From positions 35,276,268-35,340,267 of the forward strand of contig JACSVZ010000009.1 in assembly GCA_014706295.1 (NCBI GenBank): DNA of 64,000 bases. Reading direction: 5' to 3'. Origin of the DNA: Lycocorax pyrrhopterus obiensis (taxonomy: Eukaryota; Chordata; Aves; Passeriformes; Paradisaeidae). Position 1 is the first letter of the stretch. Every line of letters starts with the position of its first letter. Below, one piece after another: positions 24,315 through 36,670 of this stretch. The position numbers were made by a program, and so were the translations under genes. The notes beneath the pieces are model-generated. The model was given only the letters and a program-made list of their open reading frames with translations. It did not search any database and had not been told where the DNA came from.

Positions 24315-25868
24315 ATCTCCTTAAAGTATTTCTCTTTAGTATTAGCTTATTTTCAGATTTTGACTTTAATTCTCATTATTTTGGATTGTTTATGAAAGGA
24401 CTGCAACCTTATCCAATATATAGCATGTGTTTATATGTGTAATTTAGATATACATTTATAGCAATAAATTTACAGAGCAGAGTCATATGAGCAACAACAA
24501 ATTTATCTTTATATTTGCAAAGTAAATATCGTGGATTTATAATATTTGCCTTCTATGTAATAGTTTATGGAAGTACAAACAGTTTGCTGATCTTGTCAGG
24601 AAATGGCTAAAACTGTTTTTAACAAAAGACACCATGATGATGTTTTAAGACAGTGTGAGAAATCACTATGAAATTAATAAATTTTTGTATTCTGTACATG
24701 ACTTTTACGTCCCGCCCATCCCGTGCTGGCCCTTAGCCTTTGCTGATCTGTGGATAGCAGCTGTAACAAGGAACAAGGCATTTTAATTTGCCTTTTCCTT
24801 TCCAATACTCAGTGATGATGGCCAGCCTTAAAGAAAAAAACAAAAAGGACAAAAACTTATGTATGACCCATGTGCTGGAAGGTCATTTTCCTCCTTAGTA
24901 CAAGGTTTAATTTTCCTCTGTTTAGTCAAGCCAATTTCTCTAGGGTATCCATGGAAGCTTAGTCCTAGTGAGGATCTAAATTGCAGTGAGTATGCCCGTG
25001 TATAATATTCTGCCTTGCATTAACTTTAATGCAGTGTTTTATGGTACAGTTTTTTTACAGGATATAGTTTAGTTAATGTGATAAAACATTAAGTTAATGC
25101 TCTGCTCCTCAGAATTTATTTTACAACTGTTTTTTTGTTTAAAAAAAAGTCGCTTTACAGGGACAAAGTCATGTGAAACTTGAAGCGCCTGGCTTGGCAA
25201 CTACATTTAGGATGGCCAAATATCAGTGGCCATCAAATGACTGGTGGTAAATGTTGCTTGGAAAACACTTGTTTTACCAGGAAAAAAGAACAGTACAAGC
25301 ATAAAAGTTGCTTTCTAACACTTTGTTTGTTGTACCTGGCAGCACTTTGATGTCTGTCAAGCAGCCCGTTCTAACAATAACACCCAAGACAATGTGAAGT
25401 GAACAGGTACACCATTAAAGCACTAATAAAGTTCCCCTACATTCATTAATGTACCTTGTAATAGACCAGTTAGAAGACAATTTGTTCTTTCTTTCATGCA
25501 GATAGTTCTATTAATGGAGCAGAGAGAATGATGACAATTTAAAAGGTACACTAAAACACTCTGATGAATATATGGGCTGAGTGGTGTTCCTGTGGCTGGA
25601 ATGTGAGGGAAAATAGAGCACTCATGTTCTTGGTGTTGCAATTGCTATGAGTCAGTTCAGCCCCTGGTCTGGACTGGTTTAGATATTTAGCAAAATAAAT
25701 TTACATTGCCAAAAAAGTTTCCACTATCACTGTACAGGTACAAAAATTATTTGAGGATTAATGCAGATTCAAATACATAGAGCACATTTGTCTTAATTCC
25801 ATCCAGTTCAATAAAGTTGCAGTGATGTGGAGGTGTGGGGTTTGACACATCATTTCTTCACCACACAG

Positions 25869-25920
25869 TTCACCATGTGTTTCCTCAGGTTTATTCACCA
25901 TGAATACATGGTTCACCATG
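25869..25920 (+). repeat. Three spaced TTCACCATG copies
   Basis: Exact 9-mers occur at 25869-25877, 25894-25902 and 25912-25920, spaced 25 and 18 bp. This is probably local slippage duplication. No known regulatory site is assigned. Confidence 0.7.
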
Positions 25921-27682
25921 TACTTCATCTTCTCTGGGCATTTAACTTAGATATTTTAGCTATCCAAAGCTAGAGCCCAAGCAGGCTGTGCAGGACAGAT
26001 TGGTGTTTAGACAGTGATTCAAAACACCTCCATGAGCTACCACGAGTTAAACCATGTGAGGAAAAGCCTGTGGTTACAGGTTTCAGAAGAGCAGTAATTG
26101 ACAGGGAATATTCCAGTCTCCAGACCAGCAGATCATTGAAGCTTTCACTTATCTTTGAATATAATTTTGAAGTAGTCATTCTGAGTCTCCCCATTGTGAA
26201 TTTATTAGTTGTGCAAAGGAAGCTTTTTGGAGAAGTTCTATCTGTGTTTTACAGATTAACATTTACCCTAATCTGGAAAGGGATTTGTATGCATAATATA
26301 GAACTATTTGTACACTTAAAATTCAGCACTGGCTTTATTATCTAGCTAAATCAGGATTAAATGAGTCAAAGTCTAAGTTCTTACTGACTGTAGGTAAGTT
26401 TGGATCAGGACCTACACTATCATCACCTCTCAAACTTCTTGAAAGGTTTTAAGAGTATCATTGAATAGAAATTAGATGAGAATAACTTTGCGGTGCTCTT
26501 GGTGTTACTCTCAGATCTTTTGTGAGTCATCAGCTCATCAGAATGGGCCGTATCAGGAAGGAACCCCGCAGAGATAAAGCTCTCAAACTGTGATAAGGTG
26601 TGCAGGCTGATACCAAAGACCTACAAAAAGAGTTGTGCAAAAACCTAAAGCACTTTCCTCTGGAATTTCCTTCCTAGGGATACATAGAGAAGCACCAGTG
26701 GCTGGATGAAGGAGCTGTTTCACCTGCTTATTCTCTGAACAGCCCCGATGCAACTCAGTATCCCAAGAACTGCTTTGGAAATTTAATGCTTAGTGATCTC
26801 AAACTACCTGGAGAAATAAACTCCTCAACATTCCAGGATTTCCCATCTTATATTATTTTCCCTTTTGAAGCATGATGGACACTCTGGAAGAGTCTTCTTC
26901 CATGAGTCCTTTGGGAAACAAGCCCACTTCTGAGGGCTGAGCTTTTCCTCTGCATTTATGTCCAGAGTTTTGTTCAGAGTGGCACCTTCCCTCCCTCAGC
27001 CCCGGTTAGAAAATAAGACAACCTACTAAGTAAAAGCAAACAAGCTTTTTACCTTTTTTTATAATTATTAGCCTTTTTGCCCTAGAAAGAAAAGCCCTAT
27101 GGAGATATCATCACTTTCTATTATATCTGATGGTTCTTAGAGTGATTTTTGTAGACTCCTATTACAGTTTCATAGTGTCCTATTGATTTTGTTTCTCTTA
27201 AGGGCTTTCCCACCAAGAGATTGTATATAATATAAAGGACAATAGAAGAAATTGCTAAGCAGTAAGGATTATTATTCTCCGTGTTTACTGCTGTACCAAC
27301 TATATGAAAAAAAACCCAGAAAAATAGGCTGAGGTACCGAACTTACGACCGCTGGGATTTGTAGTATTTCCTGTGTAAATGCATGATGACCTCCAACTGC
27401 CTGGGATGGTAAAATCAATAACAAGAAATCCACCCACCGTTTATTACACTGAAATTGTTATGCAGGTTATATATTAAGAGAAGGCTTCGTCTGCAGTGTA
27501 GTGCATCATGTTACATAGCTGGACTTTTCTGAAAGCACCTATCATATCTGTGTGGATATTATATTACTCTGGCATAATAGCGTTGCACTGGCAATCCAAA
27601 TTCAGTATTTTTTCTTCTTAGAGGCTGTATTTATGGCCAAAGTAGCCACAATTTTCTTCACATAAAATATGAAGTGTAATCT

Positions 27683-27756
27683 AATCTTTCTCTTCCTGAC
27701 AGAAGAGTATTGTAATTTTAATCTTTCTCTTCCTGACAGAAGGGGATCGTAATTCT
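27683..27756 (+). repeat. 37-bp tandem duplication with splice-acceptor-like core
   Basis: Two head-to-tail units of 37 bp (27683-27719 and 27720-27756) are identical for their first 23 bases and differ at only four positions in the rest. Each unit contains a pyrimidine-rich tract ending in a CAG (tttctcttcctgacag), which resembles a 3' splice site. Low divergence between units implies the duplication is recent relative to the surrounding sequence. No exon is recognised downstream. Confidence 0.85.
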
Positions 27757-30700
27757 ATTCAGTCCTCAGCCATTCTTTACAAAGATTAATGATGGAATTT
27801 TGGAAAAAAGACAATAATTTCTTTTGAAAATAAAAGTGAAAAATGTTTTTCTCAGTTGTGGAAGTAATTGTACCATGGTAACAAATATTACGGCCACCCC
27901 TTCCAACTTTTTTTAGTGGCATGAGTAATTCTTACTCAAGTAAAGAATCTCACGGGATGTGGATTAGCACCAGTCTTGGATGTAACAAAGATGATTTTGT
28001 GTTTCTTTCGCAACAGATTCTTGTTGGATAAGAAATCCTTGAAAACTCTTTGTAATTCATCAGTTCATGATTGATGACATTGATGAAATTTAGACTTTCC
28101 AATGTCACATGAATTTATAGAGTTGAGTGTGGTACCACTGACCCAACAACAGAACTCAGGCTGACATTGGTGATGCCAAGAAAAAAGGAGCTTGGATTCT
28201 GAAAACAGATGAACACCTCCAATTTTAAATAAGACCAATGAATGTCCTCCACAGATCTATCCAGCATGTTTAGCAAACATGCAGTCATCAAATAAATGAA
28301 AAATAAGTAGCTGTTTTTGAAAATATTTTTCTTAGTATGAAAATCTTCCTTTGGGTATCATATGGAAAAAAAAAAGAATATTTTTTAAAATTTTTTATAA
28401 GGCTTTGCAACTTTCACCCAGCTAAGAAATGGAATGCACGATGCAATTAAATAACACATTGTAATGCTAGAGAAAGAATAAATTCTTTTAACTAGAAGAA
28501 AGTGCTACATTTACCTGTAGGCTACAGAATTTAAACCCCTGTGGTTATTGAAAATTGTGATGCACACAAAACTTGCCTTTTCAGTTCCTCAGAAAAGGAA
28601 GTAGGGATAATTTAGTTTCAGACTTCAATATCCAGGGAAAGAAAGAAAAAAGCAGAGTGGAGAAATAGCAAAATGACCTCATTTACTGAGATAGAAGTGT
28701 GCTGTTTGCTCTTTGATGTAAGGAAATCTCCTCCTCCTTTGAAACCAGGACGTATTTCTTATTTCCAGGTTTATGAAGACAAGAAAGTAAGAAGTGGGCA
28801 GGAAAACCCAGGTATTATATAACAGGAAAAATTCAACAGTTTCATAAAAAGAGCTGTTGATCAAAAAAGTTTCATTCCATTCAGAATATTTTGTCAGAAA
28901 TATTGTGGCACATGGATTTTTTGCTTTTGAGGGTCTCATTGTAGCCTACAAGGAAGGCATAACTCAGTTCAAGAATCAGAGGCATCAAGATGATATTGCC
29001 ATGGATTTATACCCATTTTCTTCATCTCTCTCTCTCGTTTTTTGCTTTTAATTGGGTAATTGAATACATACTATAGCCAAACTGGTGTAAAAGGTCAGAG
29101 CGTGAATTAGTCTCCTCTTGGGACACTTTATTATGTGTCCTTGCAGCTTTTAAGGATATTTCCACTATGTTTAAAGAAATACATCACTAACCTGAGCATC
29201 AACCATTTATTTTTGTGGACTCTGCCTCCTTGGTTTGTCCTCCATGACACATCAGGAAACCCAGGCTGTTGTTTGCCTACAAAGGAACTCTGATAAAAAA
29301 TGTTTGCTGAATTTGCTTGTTGTAAGCAGGAAATGCATAATGAATAAAGTGTACAGAAAGGGAAACCTTTAGAAATGAAGATTAAAATATGGCCTTAGGT
29401 TAATGATCTATTATCCAGTGTTTCTTTTCCTTCACTAAGGCATAACTCAGCTTGCATACCCTGTAGTTATTGAAATTATAATAGAAGAAAATATTTTGGT
29501 GGAGAAATTATTGCCAATATTTAGATTTAGAGAGAATGCAAAGTATAACATCAATTTAAAACTCATTAAAATTATCTTACTAGTTCCTTCTTTTACAAAA
29601 GGATTTGGGCTGGATTAATTACATCATGGCCAAATGTAGAGACACCAGTGCAGTGTTTTGCTGATATTGTCCTTTATAATTACACTCTAAGTCTTGACTT
29701 CTGATGCTCTGTATCCTTCCTCTTCTGAAGTTTTTGCTTTGAATCATTGCTTTAGTTTGTGAATTCTGTAAATAAGAATATACTCATTATTACTACGCTT
29801 CTTTCTAGGAAAGAGTTTTCAGAAAGGCAACACATTTTTATTTATTGATGTGATGTTCATTACAGGAGTCCTTCCCATATAATGACCTGCAAGGCTTGAA
29901 GAAATTTGGCCTATGATCTGCATCCAAGACCTTCCTTGTGATTGGGAATTCTCTGAGTGTCAGAAGGACTCTGTAAACTCGTTAATAAGTTTTATTGTGT
30001 CACCTCTGTTAAAAAAAGAGAGATGAAGGAGAAGGAAAAACGTGCAGTCTGTGGTGTTGCTGACAATGCTGATCCTTTGGTGTAAGGAATACAAGCAGGA
30101 GTTGAGCTGATGGCCAGAACAGATTTCTGGAGAAGCTGAGATGGAGGTGACTTCAGGAAGTTGGTCAGGTTTGTCTGTCTGCTCTTCCCGCAGCAACTTA
30201 GAGCTGAAGAGCCTAAAAAATTTTAATGTCAAAATCTCTTCATTTTGTTACCCACCTTGTTATTCAAAAAAGCATCCAAATCTTCAACCTAAGAATAAAT
30301 CAGGTTAAAAATGTGGGAAAAACTTGTGCTATACAGCTGCTTTCATGTAAAACCCAACCAGCATAGATGAGTCACCGTGGCAGTCTTGTAATTTTCTGCC
30401 AAGCGATAAATTATTACCTTAGCCTGCACTGGAAATGGGGGAAAAGTTGGCTAAAAGTGTTTGAAATAAGCAAAACCTCCTACCTTTTTGCTACATAATA
30501 ATAGACATAGTTATCTCTGATGACTCATGTTATGGGAGGTCATGGTGGGAACTGTGGAAGTAGCAGCATTTTGGCATTGGATTTAAAATGAAACAGCTCC
30601 AATTGTTCTAAATAAATATGCTTTTTTTTCCCCCTCCTGTTTGGGAATATTCTCAGACATTCTTTTAAAGGCAAGTGTTTCACAAGAGATTCAAACTGTG

Positions 30701-30902
30701 TGAATAAGTAATATGTCATAATAAAATGTCATTAACTTTGCATTTGAAATCTGAAAGGACAAGAAAATAACACTGTTAGTATTCAGACTTAAGTTTAGAA
30801 AAATAGACTTTAGGGAAGTGAAATAATCTACCACTGGAAGTGGCAATGTGTGGTTGGCTCAGAAACCCATGAAAAAATACGTAGTAACTTTAAATATTAA
30901 CT

Positions 30903-30933
30903 AAATATTTATTTGCTATAAAAATAAATATTT
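30903..30933. repeat. AT-only hairpin
   Basis: 12-bp perfect arms (aaatatttattt / aaataaatattt) around a 7-nt loop. In sequence this AT-rich, such structures arise readily by chance. Confidence 0.75.
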
Positions 30934-31624
30934 TTATATTATGGCATTATGATTTATCAGGGAAGTTTCTATGTGCTGTCACTTAGAGTTTAAAAAAATT
31001 TATATTTTTTTGGTAAAATTTTACCATGATGGCAAAAATCTTTTGATCAGTTATTTAATTCTCCTATTCCAGTTTTTCCTTTCCTCAGTTCAGTTTCTCT
31101 CCCTCCTGCTTTTATACATATACTTAAAAAAAAGGGAAAAAATACAAAAGAAAATGGAAGAACCAATATCTCAGACTTCTCACTTTCTAGAAGCAGTTCA
31201 TCTGAGTTTTCTGTTCAGTTTGAAAGTCATGTAACTTTTTTTGGAATACCAGTTTCCCTGGAAAGTGAATATCGTTCTTCCAGCTCAAAGCATGATACAC
31301 TTAGTAAATGCACACCTGCATCATCAATCTCACGCTCTCAAACAGGGCAGATACCTTTCACAGGAGCAGCAATTCTGGGATTATTACTTCTGTTTTTCCA
31401 GGTGGGTGGGTCTTTAGAGCTGATTTCATCCAGTCCAACAGAGGTGCTGAGGGTAATGAGCATTTCCACTGGTTTTGTGAAATAGGCAGGTGGATAAGCG
31501 AGAAAAACACCAGGAAAGACCTTCTTAGACACCATCCCCATCACTCAGTTCCCACTTCTTCCCACCTGCATTGCCTGCTCCTGGCACTGATGTGTGTCTG
31601 TGACTAAGGCAGTGATGTCTCTGC

Positions 31625-31700
31625 TCTTGCAGACTGAGGCACAGGGAGAGGTGAATCACTGTCGTAACCCAGTTAAAAACCCAATGCCTTGCACGACATA
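31625..31700 (-). repeat. Possible MIR-type SINE remnant (antisense)
   Basis: The string 'cagactgaggcacagggaga' with 'ggtgaatcact' resembles the antisense MIR core 'gaaactgaggcacagagaggttaagtaacttgcc'. Similarity fades on both sides, so this may be coincidental. Confidence 0.3.
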
Positions 31701-34700
31701 AATCCAATTCTTCAGGTGTTCATGAACTTGCTGCTTTGCTGGTGGTCCACCTAAGGTAGAGGAAGTTTTGGGAGCTTCATGTTGTAGATGGGTTCTGTGA
31801 TATCCATGGAAGGACACAGAGAAGGGGTTGATTCGTTCTGAAAAGATCCTCATCCAGTTTCCAACAAAATCAGAAAAAAAAAGAATATTTTCTTAAAATA
31901 GTTGAAGTCATCAACATTAAAGGTGATATAAAAAAAAGAAGGGAAAGCAAAAAGAGACAATGACTTAAAAGAAGGAAAAATTAAGCCCTTGATCTTCACT
32001 TTTACATTCCTGAATGACTGAAGGAAATCCAGTGACAGATGCAGGCAGTGCCTCATCCCAACACTGAAACCCTGTTGAGGCTCTGCCCTTCCAAGCATAA
32101 ATAAAGGAAAGAATGTTGGATTGTGACACTGAAAAAGTCTAAAGGTGTTTAAACAACGTATCAAAGTGTGTACTTCAGGCTTGAAAAGATTTTTAATGTT
32201 GTCGGGAACATTCAATTGAACAACAAAAAGTATAGAAGCTCAAAAATATCTTGGTTCGTACTTTCGTGCAAGTTTATTGGAAAAGCAATATATGTGCTGT
32301 CCTCTATTATTAGGAAAATTGATGATTACAAGGTAACTTCTATGGGATACAAAAATTTGTGTAGAGACTGAGTTCAATTATTATTCAGCACATTGACCAA
32401 GCATTAAAAAAAAAAAGAAAATGCCAAGCAAACCATATTGAACATCTGTCTCAAAAATGTTTAAATCAATAGGAAAGGCAAACTTTATCTGACTTGTACT
32501 CACAGTCTAATTCCATTCTCAAATTTTCCACAGGCTAAGTAATTACAATTAACCAATGATTAATGCTTTCACTAATAAGAATTTTGTTGGGGAGCTGAAT
32601 ATACCATACTTTCAAAAAACCATGGGAAAAGGAAGGTTAAAAGGGTATTTCACAGGCAGAGATATAGAGAAATCTATAGCAGAAAACGGGTTATTATTTG
32701 ATCATTTCTGAAATTTGTATTGTATTTGATTTATGACTCTATAGTTTACACTTTCAGTTTATCAGTTTTGCAATGTTCATAGACAAAATTTTTCCTCATT
32801 TTCTGGGAGTAAAACCAGGCAATTCTATTTTGAGCTGATGAGTGAAGAAAATTGATTTTTCTTCAGCAGTACTTCTTGTACTTACTAATATGTCCTAAAT
32901 TTTGATTATGCAATTTTATTTCACTTTGTACTTTGTTCTTTACTGCTAGAGTTTCTTGAGGGTTTTTTTTTTCCTAAAAATGATCTGATGAAAAATTTGC
33001 AGCAGCTTAATAACACAATATTTCATTTAAAATGAGGCCAGAAGTCTCTCATTTAATTCAGACAAAAGAATAGAAATTTTAGATTTTTTTTCTTCTTGGT
33101 TGTCCAATTTGTAGTGTTCTCATAAAATCAGAAAAAATAATTCAAAACAATGAACAGAGACATGACAGTGCATTTGACCTCATGAAAATCACTGGGGTTT
33201 AATTATTTTCCTCCTTTTCATTTGTACAGTTTAATCAGAGTCAAGGCATTCTGACAAAATGGATCAATTTCCAGAATTGAATATTTTTTCAATAGAAAAG
33301 CATTTTCATTACAAATCTCAGTTGATTTGACTGCCTTTCTGTGGGGTATTTCCTGTAGTAACTGGCTTTACTCTCTTCCAGATACAAAAACACTGCTGGA
33401 TGTCAAATAAGTGCCCATGTTGGTAATTTACCTTGTCTGTCAGCCGCTTTTGATTCTCCAGGAACTTGTCAAAAGTTTTTATTCGTAGAAATATTCACAC
33501 TGGCAGGAAAACACACTATCTAGAAAAATCAACAGCCCTGCCATCCAAAGTGGACAAACGAGGGGAAGTTTCTTAGCCATTATCTCTGCCTTAGCCTTTG
33601 GAATTTTATGTTTAATTATTTGAGAAATCAACATGACAAATATCCAGAAGGTGAGGGACTTGTTCACCTGGTGAATTAAGACTTGAGATCTGTAGCCATG
33701 CCTCGTTTGGGTGTGATTAACTCCAGAATATTTTCCAGTTATGTCCCAGCTCCAAGTTGCAGGACTCTGGTCCTCCTGTCCTTTTCCCTGCCTGTTTTCC
33801 CATGCAGCCTGGATTTTCCCTGCCACACATGGGGCTTGCAAATGACCAAGAGGATCCATCCCATATGCACAGTCTCAGGGACACAAGGGCACAAAGCAGT
33901 GGAGGTGAGATATTCCAACACTGGTGGCTGAGGTCTACCTGCTGTAAATCCTTGGGGAATTTCCCTGTTAAACTCATGGATTTAATACAACTTGGTCCAG
34001 CCCATCGTCTCTGGGACTCCTCAAGATAAAGCAGCATTCCGAAACTGGAAGTTCATTAGGCACAGACAATTGAGCTGAAAGGTAAAACACGTGGGTTGAG
34101 TTCTGTTGCCTTTGTTACATGGGAGATCGGGCAAAATTAGCCCCTGCACATGGTACACTGTACATTTATACAGATATTTTATGTGTAATAAAATAACAGC
34201 AGTTTCCAGCGGCGTGGGAAGTTTTCCCTACAGACAAACCAAACCTGTTGGGGTTCTTATTACTTTGGAGCCTACTGCTACTTCTGAAACAGTTAAAATA
34301 TTTTACCCTCTGCATTCAGTAATTGCTTAATGTTTACAGTAATTTTTACTATTACAATTTTTTTTTAATTCTGTGCATGCTTTGAAAGTGCAATCAGTAT
34401 TCTAACGAGTTTCCAGGTTGCTGATTCCTCTGTTGCAGAATAACTTACACAGGAGGACTTAAAAGGCATCTCTCATTTCTGTCGCTGTCAAAGACCGGGT
34501 AGGTTCAACATTTTACTTTGAAATTATGTTCTTCTTATGAACTGCTTATTAGGCAATTAAATGTGCTGTTTAAGCTAGAACTGGCTAGAAATTGAAATAA
34601 AATTATTTTAAAAGACTCAGTGGTAGCTCTTGTTGAAAGACGGTTGTGGCTCTGCGGCTGTCAGATAGGGTTTAGAGTAATGAGACACACAGGTAATCAG

Positions 34701-36156
34701 CATGAACTGGCAGGAAGAGTTTTTCCATGATTTCATTCCAAGGGGACCTGATTAGAAAAAATATTGCGCTTATTACTTCTGAGCGAGCATTTTAAGTAGG
34801 CTTGGCTAGAAAGAGAATTACATATGGCATTACTATTTCAGGCATCTAAAAAACTGTAAAGTATGCATAAAAAGAGGGAAATTATTATTTCAGGGACTAG
34901 TGCTTTAGCAGGACCTGCTAGCCAAATGTTTTTAGTACTTGCAACTTCAGTGTGGTACTCTCCAGTTGTGGAAAAGATTCCAGATGTGACAGGCTCCAGT
35001 ATTTGTGAAACAAGTGATACAAATTAAATACAGGAATTAGGGATAAGGTTGTGATTTCCATCTTGCCCATACAGGTTGGTGCTTTCTTGTGTATTCTAAA
35101 ATCATCAGGCTAGTTTTTGGCTATTATTTCTCATTTACAAGGCTCCCTTCATTGAAGTGGATCTCAGAACACCCCACAACTTTCTTTGTGCATTGAACAC
35201 TACTCCTCTGGTGTATTACGGAGTTCTTGTTAACTTTGAGAACACATAAACCAGATTAACATAAAATTAAATAATTAGAACATCAAAACAGACATCTGAC
35301 TTTGTAATACTATGAATAGTCTACATGCAATATAACAGAATAGGGAAGATGGAGCATCTGCGATCTCTTCTTCCTCTCACCACTTGGGTTGCAGCAGAGC
35401 TCAGAAGTCCTAAAAGAAATCTGCAGTATAAACAGAAAGTAAGGCAGGAACCACCACAAAAATATACAATAGTTTCAGCAAGGGAAAACAGCAGATCATT
35501 AGCAGAGCTGGAGGAATAACTGGAATCTCTTCATTCAGCATCCATGGCCGTGTCAGGTCCCCCTGCTCATGGATATTGCGATAGTTCAACTTGTGCTGCT
35601 GCAGGAATGTGGAGCTGTTGCTCTTTTGGTACTGACTGGTTCAGAAATGGCTTTCACCCTATTTTTGAGTGTGTGAAAACTCTTAAACCAATGGTTAAAT
35701 TGTATTAGAAGATGAAATTTTTGCATCTCGATAAATCCCAGTTTGGGCACTTCACCCATTTCACATTTTTGAAATCTGATGATGTTTTTACAAGTAGCTA
35801 CCAGATACTGCTGTATCACCACAGTAGGTCCAGTTCATAGGCAGAGATAATTCTCACTGATGTAGGTAAGAATAAAGCCTGATCATTCCCTTTTGGCTTT
35901 TCAAAGGAAAAAAAGCCCATGATGTAAGGAATCACAAGAGCTCCCACAGATTCTCTTGAAGGAGTCTGTGACGTGCTTGGAAACATAAAGCTGAGCTACA
36001 AAGCCCTATACTTTTTAAAATCTGTCAATGGAACTCAACAATTCTTTTAAAACTGAAATTATAAACTAAATAATCAGCTCACAAAGGGGAAAAAATTGGC
36101 TGTTCAACATTAGCTAGCTACCTGGAGTTATGGTAAGCAGTGCCATCATTCATTTT

Positions 36157-36206
36157 AAGGCATAATGAGATGCGAACTTTGAAGGCATAATGAGATGCTG
36201 AACTTG
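36157..36206 (+). repeat. 25-bp tandem duplication
   Basis: Two adjacent units both begin aaggcataatgagatg (36157 and 36182). The remainder of each unit (cgaactttg and ctgaacttg) is similar. A simple local duplication. Confidence 0.85.
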
Positions 36207-36429
36207 AAGAATATTTATTTGATAGTCATCTCCTATATGCTCCCCGATTAGTTTAAGCTGAATAAACCCAACAGCCCAGCATTAGTGACAAGCCAGCAGA
36301 GCAGCAGTTGCCTGGAGCATCGTATGGGTAATGGATTATAAAATTCATCTCAATAGGTAAATCTGTCACCATTCCACATTTTGTATGAAAAACTTGGGAG
36401 TGTCATTGGTAACATAGAGCTGAGCTTAA

Positions 36430-36462
36430 CACAAAAAAACCCCAAAAAACCACAAAACTCCC
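36430..36462. repeat. A/C-rich low-complexity tract
   Basis: Alternating A-runs and short C-runs just upstream of a CR1 fragment. Confidence 0.7.
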
Positions 36463-36484
36463 TCCAAACTTAAACATTGGTCAG

Positions 36485-36670
36485 GATTTGGAGCAGGCTG
36501 CCCAGGGCAGTGCTTGAGTCACCATCCCTGGTGAAATTTAAAAGAGGTGTATTATGAGGCACTTGGGGACATGGGTTAAAGGTGGGCTTGGCAGTGCTGG
36601 ATTAATGGGGACCTGATGCTCTTAGAGGACTTTTAGAGGACTTTTCCAATCTTAATGATTCTATAATTCT
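36485..36670 (+). mobile_element. CR1 3'-end fragment, 'acttttccaa' subfamily (sense)
   Basis: Sense CR1 3' region: 'ttggagcaggctgcccaggg', 'cagtgcttgagtcaccatcc', 'atgaggcacttggggacatg', 'ggtgggcttggcagtgctgg' and the ending 'cttttccaatcttaatgatt' with 'ctataattct'. A 12-bp duplication inside it (ttagaggacttt repeated, about 36622-36645) is not in the consensus I remember and is probably private to this copy. The family matches the antisense copies at 15.1, 38.0 and 61.4 kb. Confidence 0.88.

Larger units (their letters stand above)
23005..31624. other. Long CR1-free stretch, no supported gene
   Basis: About 8.6 kb with no recognisable CR1, LTR or gene. It contains an (AAAC)n-type tract (24111-24148), a (TC)n tract (24291-24314), three TTCACCATG copies (25869-25920), a 37-bp tandem duplication (27683-27756) and an AT-rich hairpin (30903-30933). 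All open frames are under 100 codons and unrecognised. Segments such as 27340-27660 are repeat-free and could be conserved elements. Confidence 0.5.
31701..36484. other. CR1-free stretch, no supported gene
   Basis: About 4.8 kb without recognised interspersed repeats. It includes a minus-strand purine/pyrimidine-biased patch near 31860-31990, a 25-bp tandem duplication (36157-36206) and an A/C-rich low-complexity tract (36430-36462). Frames of up to 126 codons at 33479-34037 overlap one another on both strands and are unrecognised. The segment at about 34420-34960 is a possible conserved non-coding element. Confidence 0.5.

Noticed and set aside
31385..31450. Possible CR1 resemblance (ctgatttcatccagtccaac)
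   Set aside because: Only one short string matches the CR1 'gatcatctagtccaac' region, and the flanking CR1 landmarks are missing.
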